This document shows, piece after piece, positions 35,176-43,319 of a stretch of 64,000 nt of DNA. A program made the position numbers and the translations under genes. Numbering within the stretch: the stretch's first letter is position 1; every line of letters starts with the position of its first letter. This DNA comes from Chitinophaga sp. MM2321. GTDB lineage: Bacteria > Bacteroidota > Bacteroidia > Chitinophagales > Chitinophagaceae. The notes under the pieces are model-generated. The model ran no database searches, was not told where the DNA came from, and worked only from the letters and a program-made list of their open reading frames with translations. Location of the stretch: assembly GCF_964033635.1 (NCBI RefSeq), contig NZ_OZ035533.1, positions 1,798,001-1,862,000 of the forward strand, in the 5' to 3' direction.

Positions 35176-35580
35176 TCAGAGTAATAACTGCCTGTGACGC
35201 AGGAACAGCGGGATGGGGGTAAAAGAAGAGGAATGGCTGTGGTACCGGGTCAATGCATGCTTAAAGCCAAGCAATAAAGCAGCAAACCCACAGATAACTG
35301 CCAGTAAAAATAAGGGCGATGAAGCCGTGTCACTAATAACGGCGTGCAGGGAAACCGCTGCATCATTCATCAGATCCAGCTGCATACAGGAAGCCAGGGT
35401 TGGCGCCAGCAACTGTTTGCCGGCTTTTGCCGTTGCGCCGTGTTGCATGCCATTGCCTGGTGTGGCAAAATATGACTTCACCGTATTTTTAACCGGGCAG
35501 GAACTAAATACCAACAGCAGCATAGCCAGCACTATAAATGCGGTATGCTTTTTTTCTGCGTGTATGTTACTACGGTACAT
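35176..35580 (-). CDS. Small membrane protein upstream of the efflux operon
   Basis: Not recognised. 134 residues: a lipoprotein-like N-terminal signal (LLLVFSSC), a short polar stretch, one strong membrane segment (about 90-112, SPLFLLAVICGFAALLLGF) and a tail with His residues (RYHSHSSSF). It lies 134 bases upstream of the tolC-like gene on the same strand, so it may be the first gene of the efflux operon and an accessory or sensor. A plus-strand frame overlaps it, but the signal and membrane segment favour this one. Confidence 0.6.
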   Translation of the reverse strand: MYRSNIHAEKKHTAFIVLAMLLLVFSSCPVKNTVKSYFATPGNGMQHGATAKAGKQLLAPTLASCMQLDLMNDAAVSLHAVISDTASSPLFLLAVICGFAALLLGFKHALTRYHSHSSSFTPIPLFLRHRQLLL

Positions 35581-35649
35581 CCTGCAAATGTAAGAAAATT
35601 TATTGAAACAGGCCGGAATAGGCGATGTTCCTCCCCCATCATGAAGTCG

Positions 35650-35657
35650 TATATTTG
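35650..35657 (+). promoter_or_regulatory. Candidate -7 element for the Crp/Fnr gene
   Basis: Exact TATATTTG inside the palindrome GTATA-TTTG-TATAC (35649-35662), 62 bases before the GTG start. No clear -33 element at the normal distance. The palindrome could be a regulator site in the divergent region. Confidence 0.4.
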
Positions 35658-35718
35658 TATACAGTTAACAAAATCATAACATCTCAAAAAAATAAATCAC
35701 TACATAAATAAATCATTT

Positions 35719-36348
35719 GTGAGCATAAGCGCGTACCTGGATCAGTATTTTCCGCAATTTGAACCGGCATTAAAAGAAATAATCGCCGATAACTGTACAC
35801 TAAAATCAGTGCCTGCGGGTGAAAAGCTCATCCAGACAGGGCAGCAGATGCGTGCTACCATGCTGGTGGTAGAAGGGCGACTGAAACTTTACCGGGAAGG
35901 GGAAGAAGGAGGTGAAGTTTTTATGTATTACCTCGAACCGGGCACTGCATGCGCTTTATCAATGATCTGTGCGCAAAAACAGGAAACCAGTGAGGTAATG
36001 GCAAAAGCACTGGAGGACAGCCTTGTTCTGATGATTCCCGTAGCATTAATGGGCACCATGATGCAGGACTATAAAAGCTGGTACAACTTTGTAGTGGAAA
36101 CATACCGCAGCCGCTTTGAAGAATTGCTGAATCTCCTTGACCAGGTTGTATTCAGGGCCATGGATCAACGGCTGGTATCTTACCTGGAAAACCAACGCGA
36201 AAAATTAAAAACAACACAGCTGTATATTACACACAGCGAAATTGCGACTGACCTGAATTCTTCGCGTGAAGTTATTTCAAGATTGTTAAAGAAACTCGAA
36301 CAACAGGATAAAGTGAAGTTGTTCAGAAACTATATTGAATTATTATAA
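35719..36348 (+). CDS. Crp/Fnr-family transcriptional regulator
   Basis: 209 residues: cyclic-nucleotide-binding fold (about 1-130) without the Arg-Ser pair needed for cAMP, a dimer helix, and a winged HTH (ITHSEIATDLNSSREVISRL, about 173-192). It starts with GTG. Cys26, Cys78 and Cys84 are present but not in an Fnr-type iron-sulfur pattern; Cys78 and Cys84 could sense thiol or persulfide stress. Next to it are sulfur-handling genes preceded by two GTGAC-N4-GTCAC palindromes, typical of this regulator family, so it probably activates them. Confidence 0.88.
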   Translation: MSISAYLDQYFPQFEPALKEIIADNCTLKSVPAGEKLIQTGQQMRATMLVVEGRLKLYREGEEGGEVFMYYLEPGTACALSMICAQKQETSEVMAKALEDSLVLMIPVALMGTMMQDYKSWYNFVVETYRSRFEELLNLLDQVVFRAMDQRLVSYLENQREKLKTTQLYITHSEIATDLNSSREVISRLLKKLEQQDKVKLFRNYIELL

Positions 36349-36365
36349 CGTAAGATTTTTCTTAT

Positions 36366-36409
36366 GTGACATTAGTCACCTTATATGCCTGGGTTTAACC
36401 GGATCTTTG
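36366..36409 (+). promoter_or_regulatory. Crp/Fnr-type operator and -7 element for tauE-like gene
   Basis: Perfect palindrome GTGAC-ATTA-GTCAC at 36366-36379, and a -7-like element GATCTTTG at 36402-36409. The palindrome centre lies 36.5 bases before the end of the -7 box, so about -41.5 from transcription start, the class II activator position. The same geometry recurs at 37245. Confidence 0.75.
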
Positions 36410-36429
36410 CATTGTATAAATATTATTCA

Positions 36430-37233
36430 ATGGAAATTATAGGTTACCTCGCTGCTGCCTTAACAGGTATTTCACTGGGCCTGATTGGCGGCGGTGGCTC
36501 TATTCTTACCTTACCGGTACTGGTTTATTTATTTGGTATTGCACCCGCGCCGGCCACGTCTTATTCTCTTTTTATTGTTGGTATCACGAGTCTTATCGGG
36601 GCATGGAACAGCCACCGCAAGCAGGACGTAAGTATGCAGACCGCTTTCCTTTTCGGGTTGTCTTCTATCTTAACTGTTTTCCTGACCAGGAAATTCCTGT
36701 TACCGGCCATACCGGAAAAGATCTTTCTGACCAATACATTTTATCTGACAAAATCATTGTTGATCATGATGTTGTTTGCGGTATTAATGCTGGCGGCGGC
36801 TGTTTCTATGATCAGTGACCGGGAGCAGGTATCAGGGGAGGAGATAATTACAGCACCTAAGAAAATTAATTTCTGGAAATTATTACTATACGGACTACTG
36901 ATCGGCATCGTTACCGGTTTGTTAGGCGCCGGCGGCGGCTTCCTTTTAATACCGGCGCTGGTTATACTGGTAGGATTGCCTATGAAAAAAGCGATTGGTA
37001 CTTCCCTGCTTATTATCGCGCTTAACTCACTGATCGGTTTTATGGGTGATATCGGTCATTTTCAGATAGACTGGATCTTCCTGTTAAAAATAGCCGCGAT
37101 GGCTATTGCCGGTATCCTGGTGGGTGGATTGTTATCCCGTAAAATATCCGGTGAAAAACTGAAAGTCGCATTCGGCTGGTTTGTAGGCGTGATGGCTGTT
37201 TACATCATTATTCATGAATTATTTATAGGATAG
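36430..37233 (+). CDS. TauE/SafE-family sulfite/organosulfur exporter
   Basis: Inner-membrane permease of 267 residues with about eight helices in two related halves, each with a glycine-rich signature (GISLGLIGGGGSILTLPVL and IVTGLLGAGGGFLLIPALV). The family moves sulfite, sulfoacetate or related sulfur anions out of the cell. The start at 36430 matches the family N-terminus; an ATG at 36385 would lie inside the promoter region. It opens the sulfur module and carries its own operator. Confidence 0.9.
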   Translation: MEIIGYLAAALTGISLGLIGGGGSILTLPVLVYLFGIAPAPATSYSLFIVGITSLIGAWNSHRKQDVSMQTAFLFGLSSILTVFLTRKFLLPAIPEKIFLTNTFYLTKSLLIMMLFAVLMLAAAVSMISDREQVSGEEIITAPKKINFWKLLLYGLLIGIVTGLLGAGGGFLLIPALVILVGLPMKKAIGTSLLIIALNSLIGFMGDIGHFQIDWIFLLKIAAMAIAGILVGGLLSRKISGEKLKVAFGWFVGVMAVYIIIHELFIG

Positions 37234-37244
37234 TGCATCGTTAT

Positions 37245-37288
37245 GTGACTTGTGTCACCGTCATTGAAAGGTGAATGTGGGAACTTTG
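37245..37288 (+). promoter_or_regulatory. Second Crp/Fnr-type operator and -7 element, before YeeE genes
   Basis: Perfect palindrome GTGAC-TTGT-GTCAC at 37245-37258 and GAACTTTG at 37281-37288. The distance from palindrome centre to -7 end is again 36.5 bases, and TTATGTGAC and CTTTGCA around the elements are the same as at the first site. Confidence 0.75.
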
Positions 37289-37306
37289 CAACATAAAGAG
37301 AAACGC

Positions 37307-37876
37307 ATGGTATTTACAGATTTTTTGAAACAACCCTGGCCCTGGTATATTGCAGGACCTTTAGTAGGACTCACCGTACCGGTATTGCTGATCATCGGAA
37401 ACAGATCTTTTGGTATAAGCTCGTCGCTCCGGCATATGTGTGCTGCCTGTATTCCATCGAAAGTGCCTTTTTTTCAGTACAACTGGAGAAAAGAGATATG
37501 GAACCTGTTTTTTGTAGCGGGTATCCTGGTGGGTGGCGTAATAGCGGGTGTATGGCTGTTGAATCCCGCTGCCATGACTGTAAGTCCTGCCCTGGTAGAT
37601 CAGTTGGCTGCTTACGGTATCCATGATTACCAGTCTTTGGTACCGGTTGAACTTTTTAACTGGCAGCAGTTGTTTAGTATAAGAGGGCTGATCATGATGG
37701 TAGGTGGTGGCCTCCTGGTAGGATTTGGCACTCGTTATGCCGGGGGCTGTACCAGTGGTCATGCTATCATGGGATTATCTACTTTGCAGTGGCCTTCGCT
37801 GGTGGCTACCTGTTGTTTTATGATAGGCGGTTTTACGATGGCGAATTTTATTCTCCCGCATATCCTGGCATTATAA
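37307..37876 (+). CDS. YeeE/YedE-family thiosulfate/sulfur transporter, first half
   Basis: Membrane protein of 189 residues equal to half of a full YeeE transporter, which imports thiosulfate or sulfur through conserved Cys residues. The key cysteines are visible in HMCAACIPSK and GGCTSGHAIMG. The ATG at 37307 is chosen over an upstream GTG (37271) that would precede the promoter element. The partner half is encoded 12 bases downstream. Confidence 0.88.
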   Translation: MVFTDFLKQPWPWYIAGPLVGLTVPVLLIIGNRSFGISSSLRHMCAACIPSKVPFFQYNWRKEIWNLFFVAGILVGGVIAGVWLLNPAAMTVSPALVDQLAAYGIHDYQSLVPVELFNWQQLFSIRGLIMMVGGGLLVGFGTRYAGGCTSGHAIMGLSTLQWPSLVATCCFMIGGFTMANFILPHILAL

Positions 37877-37888
37877 ATAATTAACAAG

Positions 37889-38359
37889 ATGAAAGAAATG
37901 AAACAGCAAGAAGTTAGTAACGATACGATAGAAACCGCGGCGCCCTGGTGGCATCACCTGAAGTATGCAGTGGTGGGTGTATTATTTGGTATTGTATTCG
38001 TGAAATCGGAAGTAATCAGTTGGTTCCGTATCCAGGAAATGTTCCGGCTGCAATCTTTTCATATGTATGGTATTATCGGGAGTGCAGTTATTACCGGTAT
38101 CATATCTGTGTGGATCATCCGGAAGTTTGATATAAAAACATTGAGCGGAGAGAAAATTATTTTTCATCCGAAGCAATTCAACAAAGGACAGATTTATGGT
38201 GGCTTGATTTTTGGCTTTGGTTGGGCTATCACCGGGGCTTGCCCTGGTCCGCTGTTTGCGCAGATTGGAACAGGGGCCACTGTTATAGTGGTCACCTTGT
38301 TGAGTGCGATTGCAGGCACCTGGATATATGGACGATTCAGGGAAAAATTGCCACACTAA
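37889..38359 (+). CDS. YeeE/YedE-family sulfur transporter, second half (DUF6691 type)
   Basis: 156-residue membrane protein with four helices, complementing the preceding gene to make a split YeeE-like transporter. The conserved Cys motif is GWAITGACPGPLFAQIG. Close spacing to its partner and to the metallo-hydrolase gene (39 bases) supports one transcript. Exact sulfur substrate is unproven. Confidence 0.87.
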   Translation: MKEMKQQEVSNDTIETAAPWWHHLKYAVVGVLFGIVFVKSEVISWFRIQEMFRLQSFHMYGIIGSAVITGIISVWIIRKFDIKTLSGEKIIFHPKQFNKGQIYGGLIFGFGWAITGACPGPLFAQIGTGATVIVVTLLSAIAGTWIYGRFREKLPH

Positions 38360-38398
38360 TACCAGCTGCTATTTTTTATTACTTATAAATAGGAAGAG

Positions 38399-39733
38399 AT
38401 GAAAATTAAACAATTTGAAGATAAACCACTGGCACATTATTCTTATGCCATATTAAGTGAAAAGGATGCAAAAATAGTACTGATAGACCCCTCCAGGGAT
38501 ATCAGCCCTTATCTCGATTATGCGAAGGAACAGGATGCTGTGATTACCGCTGTGATAGAAACGCATCCGCATGCAGATTTTATCAGCGGACATCTTGAGT
38601 TGTATCATGCTACCGGCGCTACTATTTATTGTTCAGGGCTAACCGGTGCTGCCTACCCACATATTCATTTCGATGATGAGCGAACCGTTACCCTTGGTGA
38701 ATGCACGCTTAAAGCCGTTAATACACCCGGGCATTCGCCCGATAGTATTTGTGTCGTACTGGAACAGGACGGGCAGGACAAAGCAGTATTTACCGGTGAT
38801 ACTTTATTTATAGGAGATTGTGGAAGACCTGATCTGAGAGAAAACACGGGTAAGGTAAGCGCAAAAAGAGAAGTGCTCGCAAAGCAGATGTATTATTCGC
38901 TGCGCGAAAAACTCATGATACTGCATGATGATGTAATCGTATATCCCGCACATGGCGCCGGGACGCTGTGTGGTAAGGCGCTCAGTGAAGCCAATCAAAG
39001 TACCATCGGTGCAGAGAAAAAAACGAACTGGTCGCTACAAAAACTTACGGAGGACGCCTTTACAAAAATGATCCTGGAAGAACAACCTTTCGTACCTAAA
39101 TATTTTCCTTACGATGTATCGCTGAACAGGATGGGCGCGCCTGATCTTACACCGGCGCTGTCTCGTATTCCTGTTGTAGGGGAAAGCAACCGGTCTGATA
39201 AAAATATAATTGTCATTGATACACGTCCTGCACCTGTTTTCAAGCAGGGACATTTACCCAATTCGATCAATATACAGGATGGTAATAAGTTTGAGACGTG
39301 GTTGGGAAGTATTATATCTCCGGAGGAAAAATTTTATCTCGTAGCCGAAACAGCAGAACAGTTACAGCAATTAATGAAACGTACTGCTAAAATAGGCTAT
39401 GAACCTTTTATTGAATCGGCTTTTGTGTTGCAGGAGGGCAGTGAAAAAACGGCGTTGATAGATCCGGCTATATTCAAACAGCAGTTGTCAGATTTTACGA
39501 TTGTGGATGTACGCAATGAATCAGAGATGAATGAGTCACCTGTTTTTCCTGCTGCTATCAACATTCCTTTACCGGAATTACGGGAACGTATAAACGAAAT
39601 ACCGGTGAATAAACCGGTAGTGATTCATTGTGCCGGCGGCTACAGAAGTGCGGCGGGTAGCAGTATTGTCGGCAACGCTTTGGGCGGACAGGTGGAAGTG
39701 TATGACCTGGGAGAAGCCATAAAGGAATTTTAG
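38399..39733 (+). CDS. Persulfide-dioxygenase-like metallo-hydrolase with two rhodanese domains
   Basis: 444 residues. The N-terminal metallo-beta-lactamase domain (about 1-235) is of the ETHE1/CstB type: ETHPHADFISGH, TPGHSPDSI, TGDTLFIGDCGRPDL and YPAHGAGTLCG. Two rhodanese domains follow. The first (about 250-350) lacks its active Cys, reading FYLVAET at that point; the second ends in the active loop IHCAGGYRSAAG. It should oxidise persulfides to sulfite and transfer sulfur, and the neighbouring TauE protein could export the sulfite. Confidence 0.9.
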   Translation: MKIKQFEDKPLAHYSYAILSEKDAKIVLIDPSRDISPYLDYAKEQDAVITAVIETHPHADFISGHLELYHATGATIYCSGLTGAAYPHIHFDDERTVTLGECTLKAVNTPGHSPDSICVVLEQDGQDKAVFTGDTLFIGDCGRPDLRENTGKVSAKREVLAKQMYYSLREKLMILHDDVIVYPAHGAGTLCGKALSEANQSTIGAEKKTNWSLQKLTEDAFTKMILEEQPFVPKYFPYDVSLNRMGAPDLTPALSRIPVVGESNRSDKNIIVIDTRPAPVFKQGHLPNSINIQDGNKFETWLGSIISPEEKFYLVAETAEQLQQLMKRTAKIGYEPFIESAFVLQEGSEKTALIDPAIFKQQLSDFTIVDVRNESEMNESPVFPAAINIPLPELRERINEIPVNKPVVIHCAGGYRSAAGSSIVGNALGGQVEVYDLGEAIKEF

Positions 39734-39762
39734 CATTGTTACCGGTTAACCCATTACCTGTT

Positions 39763-39793
39763 TTTGAATAAATGAATTATTACCCTACCTTTG
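39763..39793 (+). promoter_or_regulatory. Bacteroidota promoter for the cobalamin-uptake operon
   Basis: TTTG (39763-39766), 19-base spacer, TACCTTTG (39786-39793): a full match to the -33/-7 consensus. The predicted start, 4-6 bases after the -7 box, falls at the first base pair of the riboswitch P1 stem (39798). Confidence 0.8.
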
Positions 39794-39797
39794 CTCC

Positions 39798-39976
39798 GCA
39801 TTGGTTTATCCTTGTCCACCCTGGACAAGGATAATTAAAAGGGAACTCGGGTGTAAATCCCGGACAGTCCCGCTGCTGTAAGTCTCGTAAATGCTTGGGC
39901 CATCCAAACAGACCACTGTCGCTAATCCGATGGGAAGGTCGCCCGAAGCAGAGATAAGTCAGAACACCTGCCATGC
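39798..39976 (+). promoter_or_regulatory. Cobalamin riboswitch
   Basis: Leader RNA that binds adenosylcobalamin and lowers expression of the transport genes. The P1 stem is GCAT.GG (39798-39804) with CC.ATGC (39971-39976). The core reads GGGAACTCGGGTGTAAATCC, then CAGTCCCGCTGCTGTAAG, and ends with the B12-box region AAGTCAGAACACCTGCC. A stem-loop CTTGTCCACCCTGGACAAGG closes near the 5' end. The btuB-type gene begins 137 bases downstream. Confidence 0.92.
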
Positions 39977-40112
39977 AGTCGTTTTTAAGCTTTCGTGGAA
40001 TGGAGCTTGGAAATAATCACATGGCGGGCGTGCCTGCAAATGAACTATTTCCCTTTTATTGTTTTCCTGGTAACGAAGGCCGTTGATTGAATAATCAAAT
40101 CGGTGAAAAATT

Positions 40113-42128
40113 ATGTGTTTCAATGAACAAGTCTGTTCACTGATAAGGGGATTCGTTTGCCTTATACTGATAACTGTGGGCCTGGTACAACCAGTTGCTG
40201 CACAGGAAACAGACAGTGTGAAGGCGCAGAACCTCAGAGAGGTGTCTGTGATAGCGCAGCGCGCTACCCGCGAAGTTACGCCGGGGCAGAAGATGCAGGC
40301 AAAAGAACTGGATCGACTGGGCAGCCACTCCGTAGCGGATGCCATCCGTTTTTTTTCGGGTGTGCAGGTAAAGGATTATGGGGGCATCGGCGGACTGAAA
40401 ACCGTGGATGTGCGGAGTATGGGCACCAATCAGACAGGTGTCTTTTATGACGGCATACAGTTGGGTAATGCACAGAACGGGCAGATTGACCTGGGGAAGT
40501 TTTCGCTGGATAATATGGAAGAAATAGCCCTGTACAACGGACAAAAAAGTAACATCTTCCAACCGGCAAAAGATTTCGGATCTGCTGGTGCTATTTATCT
40601 CACTTCTCTCAAACCAAAGTTTGCAGATGGAGAACAGGTACACCTCAAAGGCACCGTGAAAACAGGCTCCTTCGGACTTTTCAATCCTTCCCTGCTATGG
40701 CAGCAAAAGATCAGTCCTGCTATTTCCACTACGCTCAGTACGGAATGGACCCATGCCAACGGGCAGTACAAATTCCGGTACCGCAAAAAGAATGGCTATG
40801 ATACCACGGCCACCAGGAAAAACAGCGACATCAATGCTGTACGGATGGAAGGTGGTATCAACGGAACCATGAGAGGAGGAGAGTGGAGTACCAAACTATA
40901 CTATTACAACTCGGAACGCGGACTGCCCGGATTCGTTGTCAATGGGGTATTCGGACATGTAGACCGTCAATGGGACAAGAATTTTTTTGTACAATCCTCT
41001 TTCCGGAAAGATGTAACACGCAGATACAGCCTGTTACTAAATGGTAAGTACGCTTACGACTATACGCATTACCTCGCACCGGATACCGCTTTATTATATA
41101 TCAACAATCATTACCGGCAAAAGGAAGCCTATTTTTCCATGGCCAATCAGTATGCGCTGACAACCTGGTGGGACCTGGGCCTCTCCGGCGATTTCCAGTG
41201 GAATAAACTGGATGCGGATCTCGTGAACTTCTCTTATCCGCAAAGGTATACAACACTGGTGGCAGCTGCCGCTTCGCTGCATTTTAACCGCTTTAATGCG
41301 CAGGCCAGTTTGCTCGGTACTTTCATGAATGAAGAAGTGAAAAAAAATGTAGCATCGAAGCCCAAACGAGAATTTACACCGGCCATCTTCACTTCGTGGC
41401 AGCCCTTTCCCAAAGAGGATCTGCGCTTGCGTGCCTTTTACAAAAGGATCTTCCGCATGCCTACTTTCAACGATCTGTATTATACGGATATCGGCAATTC
41501 CAATCTTAAACCGGAATTCGCTACCCAATACAATGCCGGGGTAACGTGGAGTAAAACATATACCGGTATCTCCCTGCAGGAAGCAGGCGTTGAAACGGAT
41601 GCCTACTACAATGAAGTAACACAGAAAATAGTAGCGTCGCCCGCCTCCAGCCAGTTCCGTTGGATGATGATAAACCTCGGACTGGTACAAATAAGAGGGC
41701 TGGACGTAAAAGCAAAGGCGTTGTGGCAGGTGAAAAAAGTAGTTAGTATCTCTACCCGCCTTACCTATACATATCAGAAAGCACAGGACTTTACAGATCC
41801 TACAGATAGCTTTTATGGTGATCAGATCCTTTATATTCCCTGGCACAGCGGCTCATTGATTGTGGGCGGCGGCTACAAAAAATGGGATGTTAATTACAGC
41901 CTCCTTTACACCGGCGAACGATACAACGGTAAAGCCAACATCCCGGAAAACTACGTACAGCCCTGGTATACCAGCGATATATCCGTAAGCAGGCAACTGC
42001 GCTGTAAAGCCACCGGTATCCATTTAACAGCACAGGTCAATAACCTGTTTAACCAGTACTATGATGTAGTGCTGAACTATCCGATGCCGGGGAGAAATTA
42101 CAAATTCATTTTAAGCGTCAATATTTAA
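40113..42128 (+). CDS. btuB: TonB-dependent cobalamin receptor (BtuB-like)
   Basis: Outer-membrane 22-strand receptor importing vitamin B12, 671 residues. A signal sequence ends with VAAQE. The plug domain (about 45-160) includes ELDRLGSHSVADAIRFFSGV and GGLKTVDVRSMG; the barrel ends with an aromatic C-terminal strand. The B12 specificity comes from the upstream cobalamin riboswitch and the downstream BtuG-like gene. No TonB box could be fixed with certainty. Confidence 0.9.
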   Translation: MCFNEQVCSLIRGFVCLILITVGLVQPVAAQETDSVKAQNLREVSVIAQRATREVTPGQKMQAKELDRLGSHSVADAIRFFSGVQVKDYGGIGGLKTVDVRSMGTNQTGVFYDGIQLGNAQNGQIDLGKFSLDNMEEIALYNGQKSNIFQPAKDFGSAGAIYLTSLKPKFADGEQVHLKGTVKTGSFGLFNPSLLWQQKISPAISTTLSTEWTHANGQYKFRYRKKNGYDTTATRKNSDINAVRMEGGINGTMRGGEWSTKLYYYNSERGLPGFVVNGVFGHVDRQWDKNFFVQSSFRKDVTRRYSLLLNGKYAYDYTHYLAPDTALLYINNHYRQKEAYFSMANQYALTTWWDLGLSGDFQWNKLDADLVNFSYPQRYTTLVAAAASLHFNRFNAQASLLGTFMNEEVKKNVASKPKREFTPAIFTSWQPFPKEDLRLRAFYKRIFRMPTFNDLYYTDIGNSNLKPEFATQYNAGVTWSKTYTGISLQEAGVETDAYYNEVTQKIVASPASSQFRWMMINLGLVQIRGLDVKAKALWQVKKVVSISTRLTYTYQKAQDFTDPTDSFYGDQILYIPWHSGSLIVGGGYKKWDVNYSLLYTGERYNGKANIPENYVQPWYTSDISVSRQLRCKATGIHLTAQVNNLFNQYYDVVLNYPMPGRNYKFILSVNI

Positions 42129-42138
42129 ACTATACATC

Positions 42139-43290
42139 ATGATGAAACAACTCCGGATGATCGGCCTGTTTGTTACAACCGCAGGTATCTTTTTGAGCAG
42201 TTGCAGGAAGGAAGATAAGATCATTCCCCCGGTGATAACACCTGTTGACAGTCCCGCAGTATACAACGTAGTCAAAGGATTTTATCTGCTGAATGAAGGC
42301 AACATGGGCAGTAATAAAGCCTCACTTGACTATTACGACTATACGAAAGGGGAGTACCATAAGAATATCTATGCAACCGCCAATCCCACTGCTGTGAAGG
42401 AACTGGGCGATGTAGGCAACGATATCCAGGTGTATGGCAATAAAGTGTATGCCGTAATCAATGTATCCAATAAAGTGGAAGTGATGGATGCCACCACCGC
42501 CAAACGTATCAAACAGATAGATATCCTCAACTGCCGGTACATAACATTTGCTAACGGTAAAGCATATATCAGTTCTTATGCAGGGCCGGTAGAAATTGAT
42601 CAGGATGCGCCCATCGGTTTTGTAGCGGAAGTAGATACCGCCACCCTGGAAATTACCAGGAAAGTGACGGTAGGGTACCAGCCGGAAGAAATGGCTGTAG
42701 TTGATGGGAAGTTGTATGTAGCCAATTCCGGTGGCTACCGTTTTCCTGATTATGACCGCACCGTTTCTGTGGTAGATCTGGCGACCTTTACTGAAATAAA
42801 GAAAATTGATGTAGCGCCAAACCTGCACCGGTTAAAGGCCGACAGCTATGGTGATATATATGTTAGCTCCCGCGGAGATTATTATGATGAACCTTCCGCA
42901 CTTTTTGTGATAGATACAAAAACAGACCAGGTAAAGAAAAGATTTGACATAGCCACGAGCGATCTGTGTATCTCCGGCGATACTGCTTATCTCTACGGAT
43001 CATCTTTCAGTTATGATACCAATGATTGGGCCATCACCTATGACAGGATCGATGTGAAAAATGAAACAGTACTGCAAGGCAGCTATATCACCGATGGCAC
43101 AGAAAAAATAATTAAGATGCCTTACGGTATAGCAGTAAACCCGGTTACGAAGGAAATTTTTGTAACAGATGCCAAAGACTTTGTTTCACCTGGAACCCTT
43201 TACTGTTTTGATAAGAACGGGAAAAAGAAATGGTCGGTGACTACAGGAGATATTCCTGCACATATAGCATTTGTAACCGCAGCAGAATAA
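42139..43290 (+). CDS. BtuG-like surface beta-propeller lipoprotein (DUF5074/YncE type)
   Basis: 383 residues with lipoprotein signal (FLSSC) and repeated beta-propeller blades (for example EVMDATTAKRIKQIDI, EVDTATLEITRKVTV and VVDLATFTEIKKIDV). Bacteroides BtuG proteins are surface propellers that bind cobalamin very tightly and sit on BtuB; position directly after btuB under the riboswitch suggests the same role. Orthology has not been checked. Confidence 0.75.
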   Translation: MMKQLRMIGLFVTTAGIFLSSCRKEDKIIPPVITPVDSPAVYNVVKGFYLLNEGNMGSNKASLDYYDYTKGEYHKNIYATANPTAVKELGDVGNDIQVYGNKVYAVINVSNKVEVMDATTAKRIKQIDILNCRYITFANGKAYISSYAGPVEIDQDAPIGFVAEVDTATLEITRKVTVGYQPEEMAVVDGKLYVANSGGYRFPDYDRTVSVVDLATFTEIKKIDVAPNLHRLKADSYGDIYVSSRGDYYDEPSALFVIDTKTDQVKKRFDIATSDLCISGDTAYLYGSSFSYDTNDWAITYDRIDVKNETVLQGSYITDGTEKIIKMPYGIAVNPVTKEIFVTDAKDFVSPGTLYCFDKNGKKKWSVTTGDIPAHIAFVTAAE

Positions 43291-43319
43291 TAATACATCA
43301 TCCACATAAAAGTAATAAC

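Noticed and set aside
35213..35593. 126-codon plus-strand frame opposite the small membrane protein
   Set aside because: No signal or domain, while the minus-strand frame has a lipoprotein signal, a membrane helix and an operon context.
40113..42128. Siderophore receptor
   Set aside because: The cobalamin riboswitch and BtuG-like partner favour a B12 receptor.
43230..43319. GTG-initiated extension of the PKD-domain lipoprotein
   Set aside because: It overlaps the BtuG-like gene and hides the lipoprotein signal that starts at 43320.
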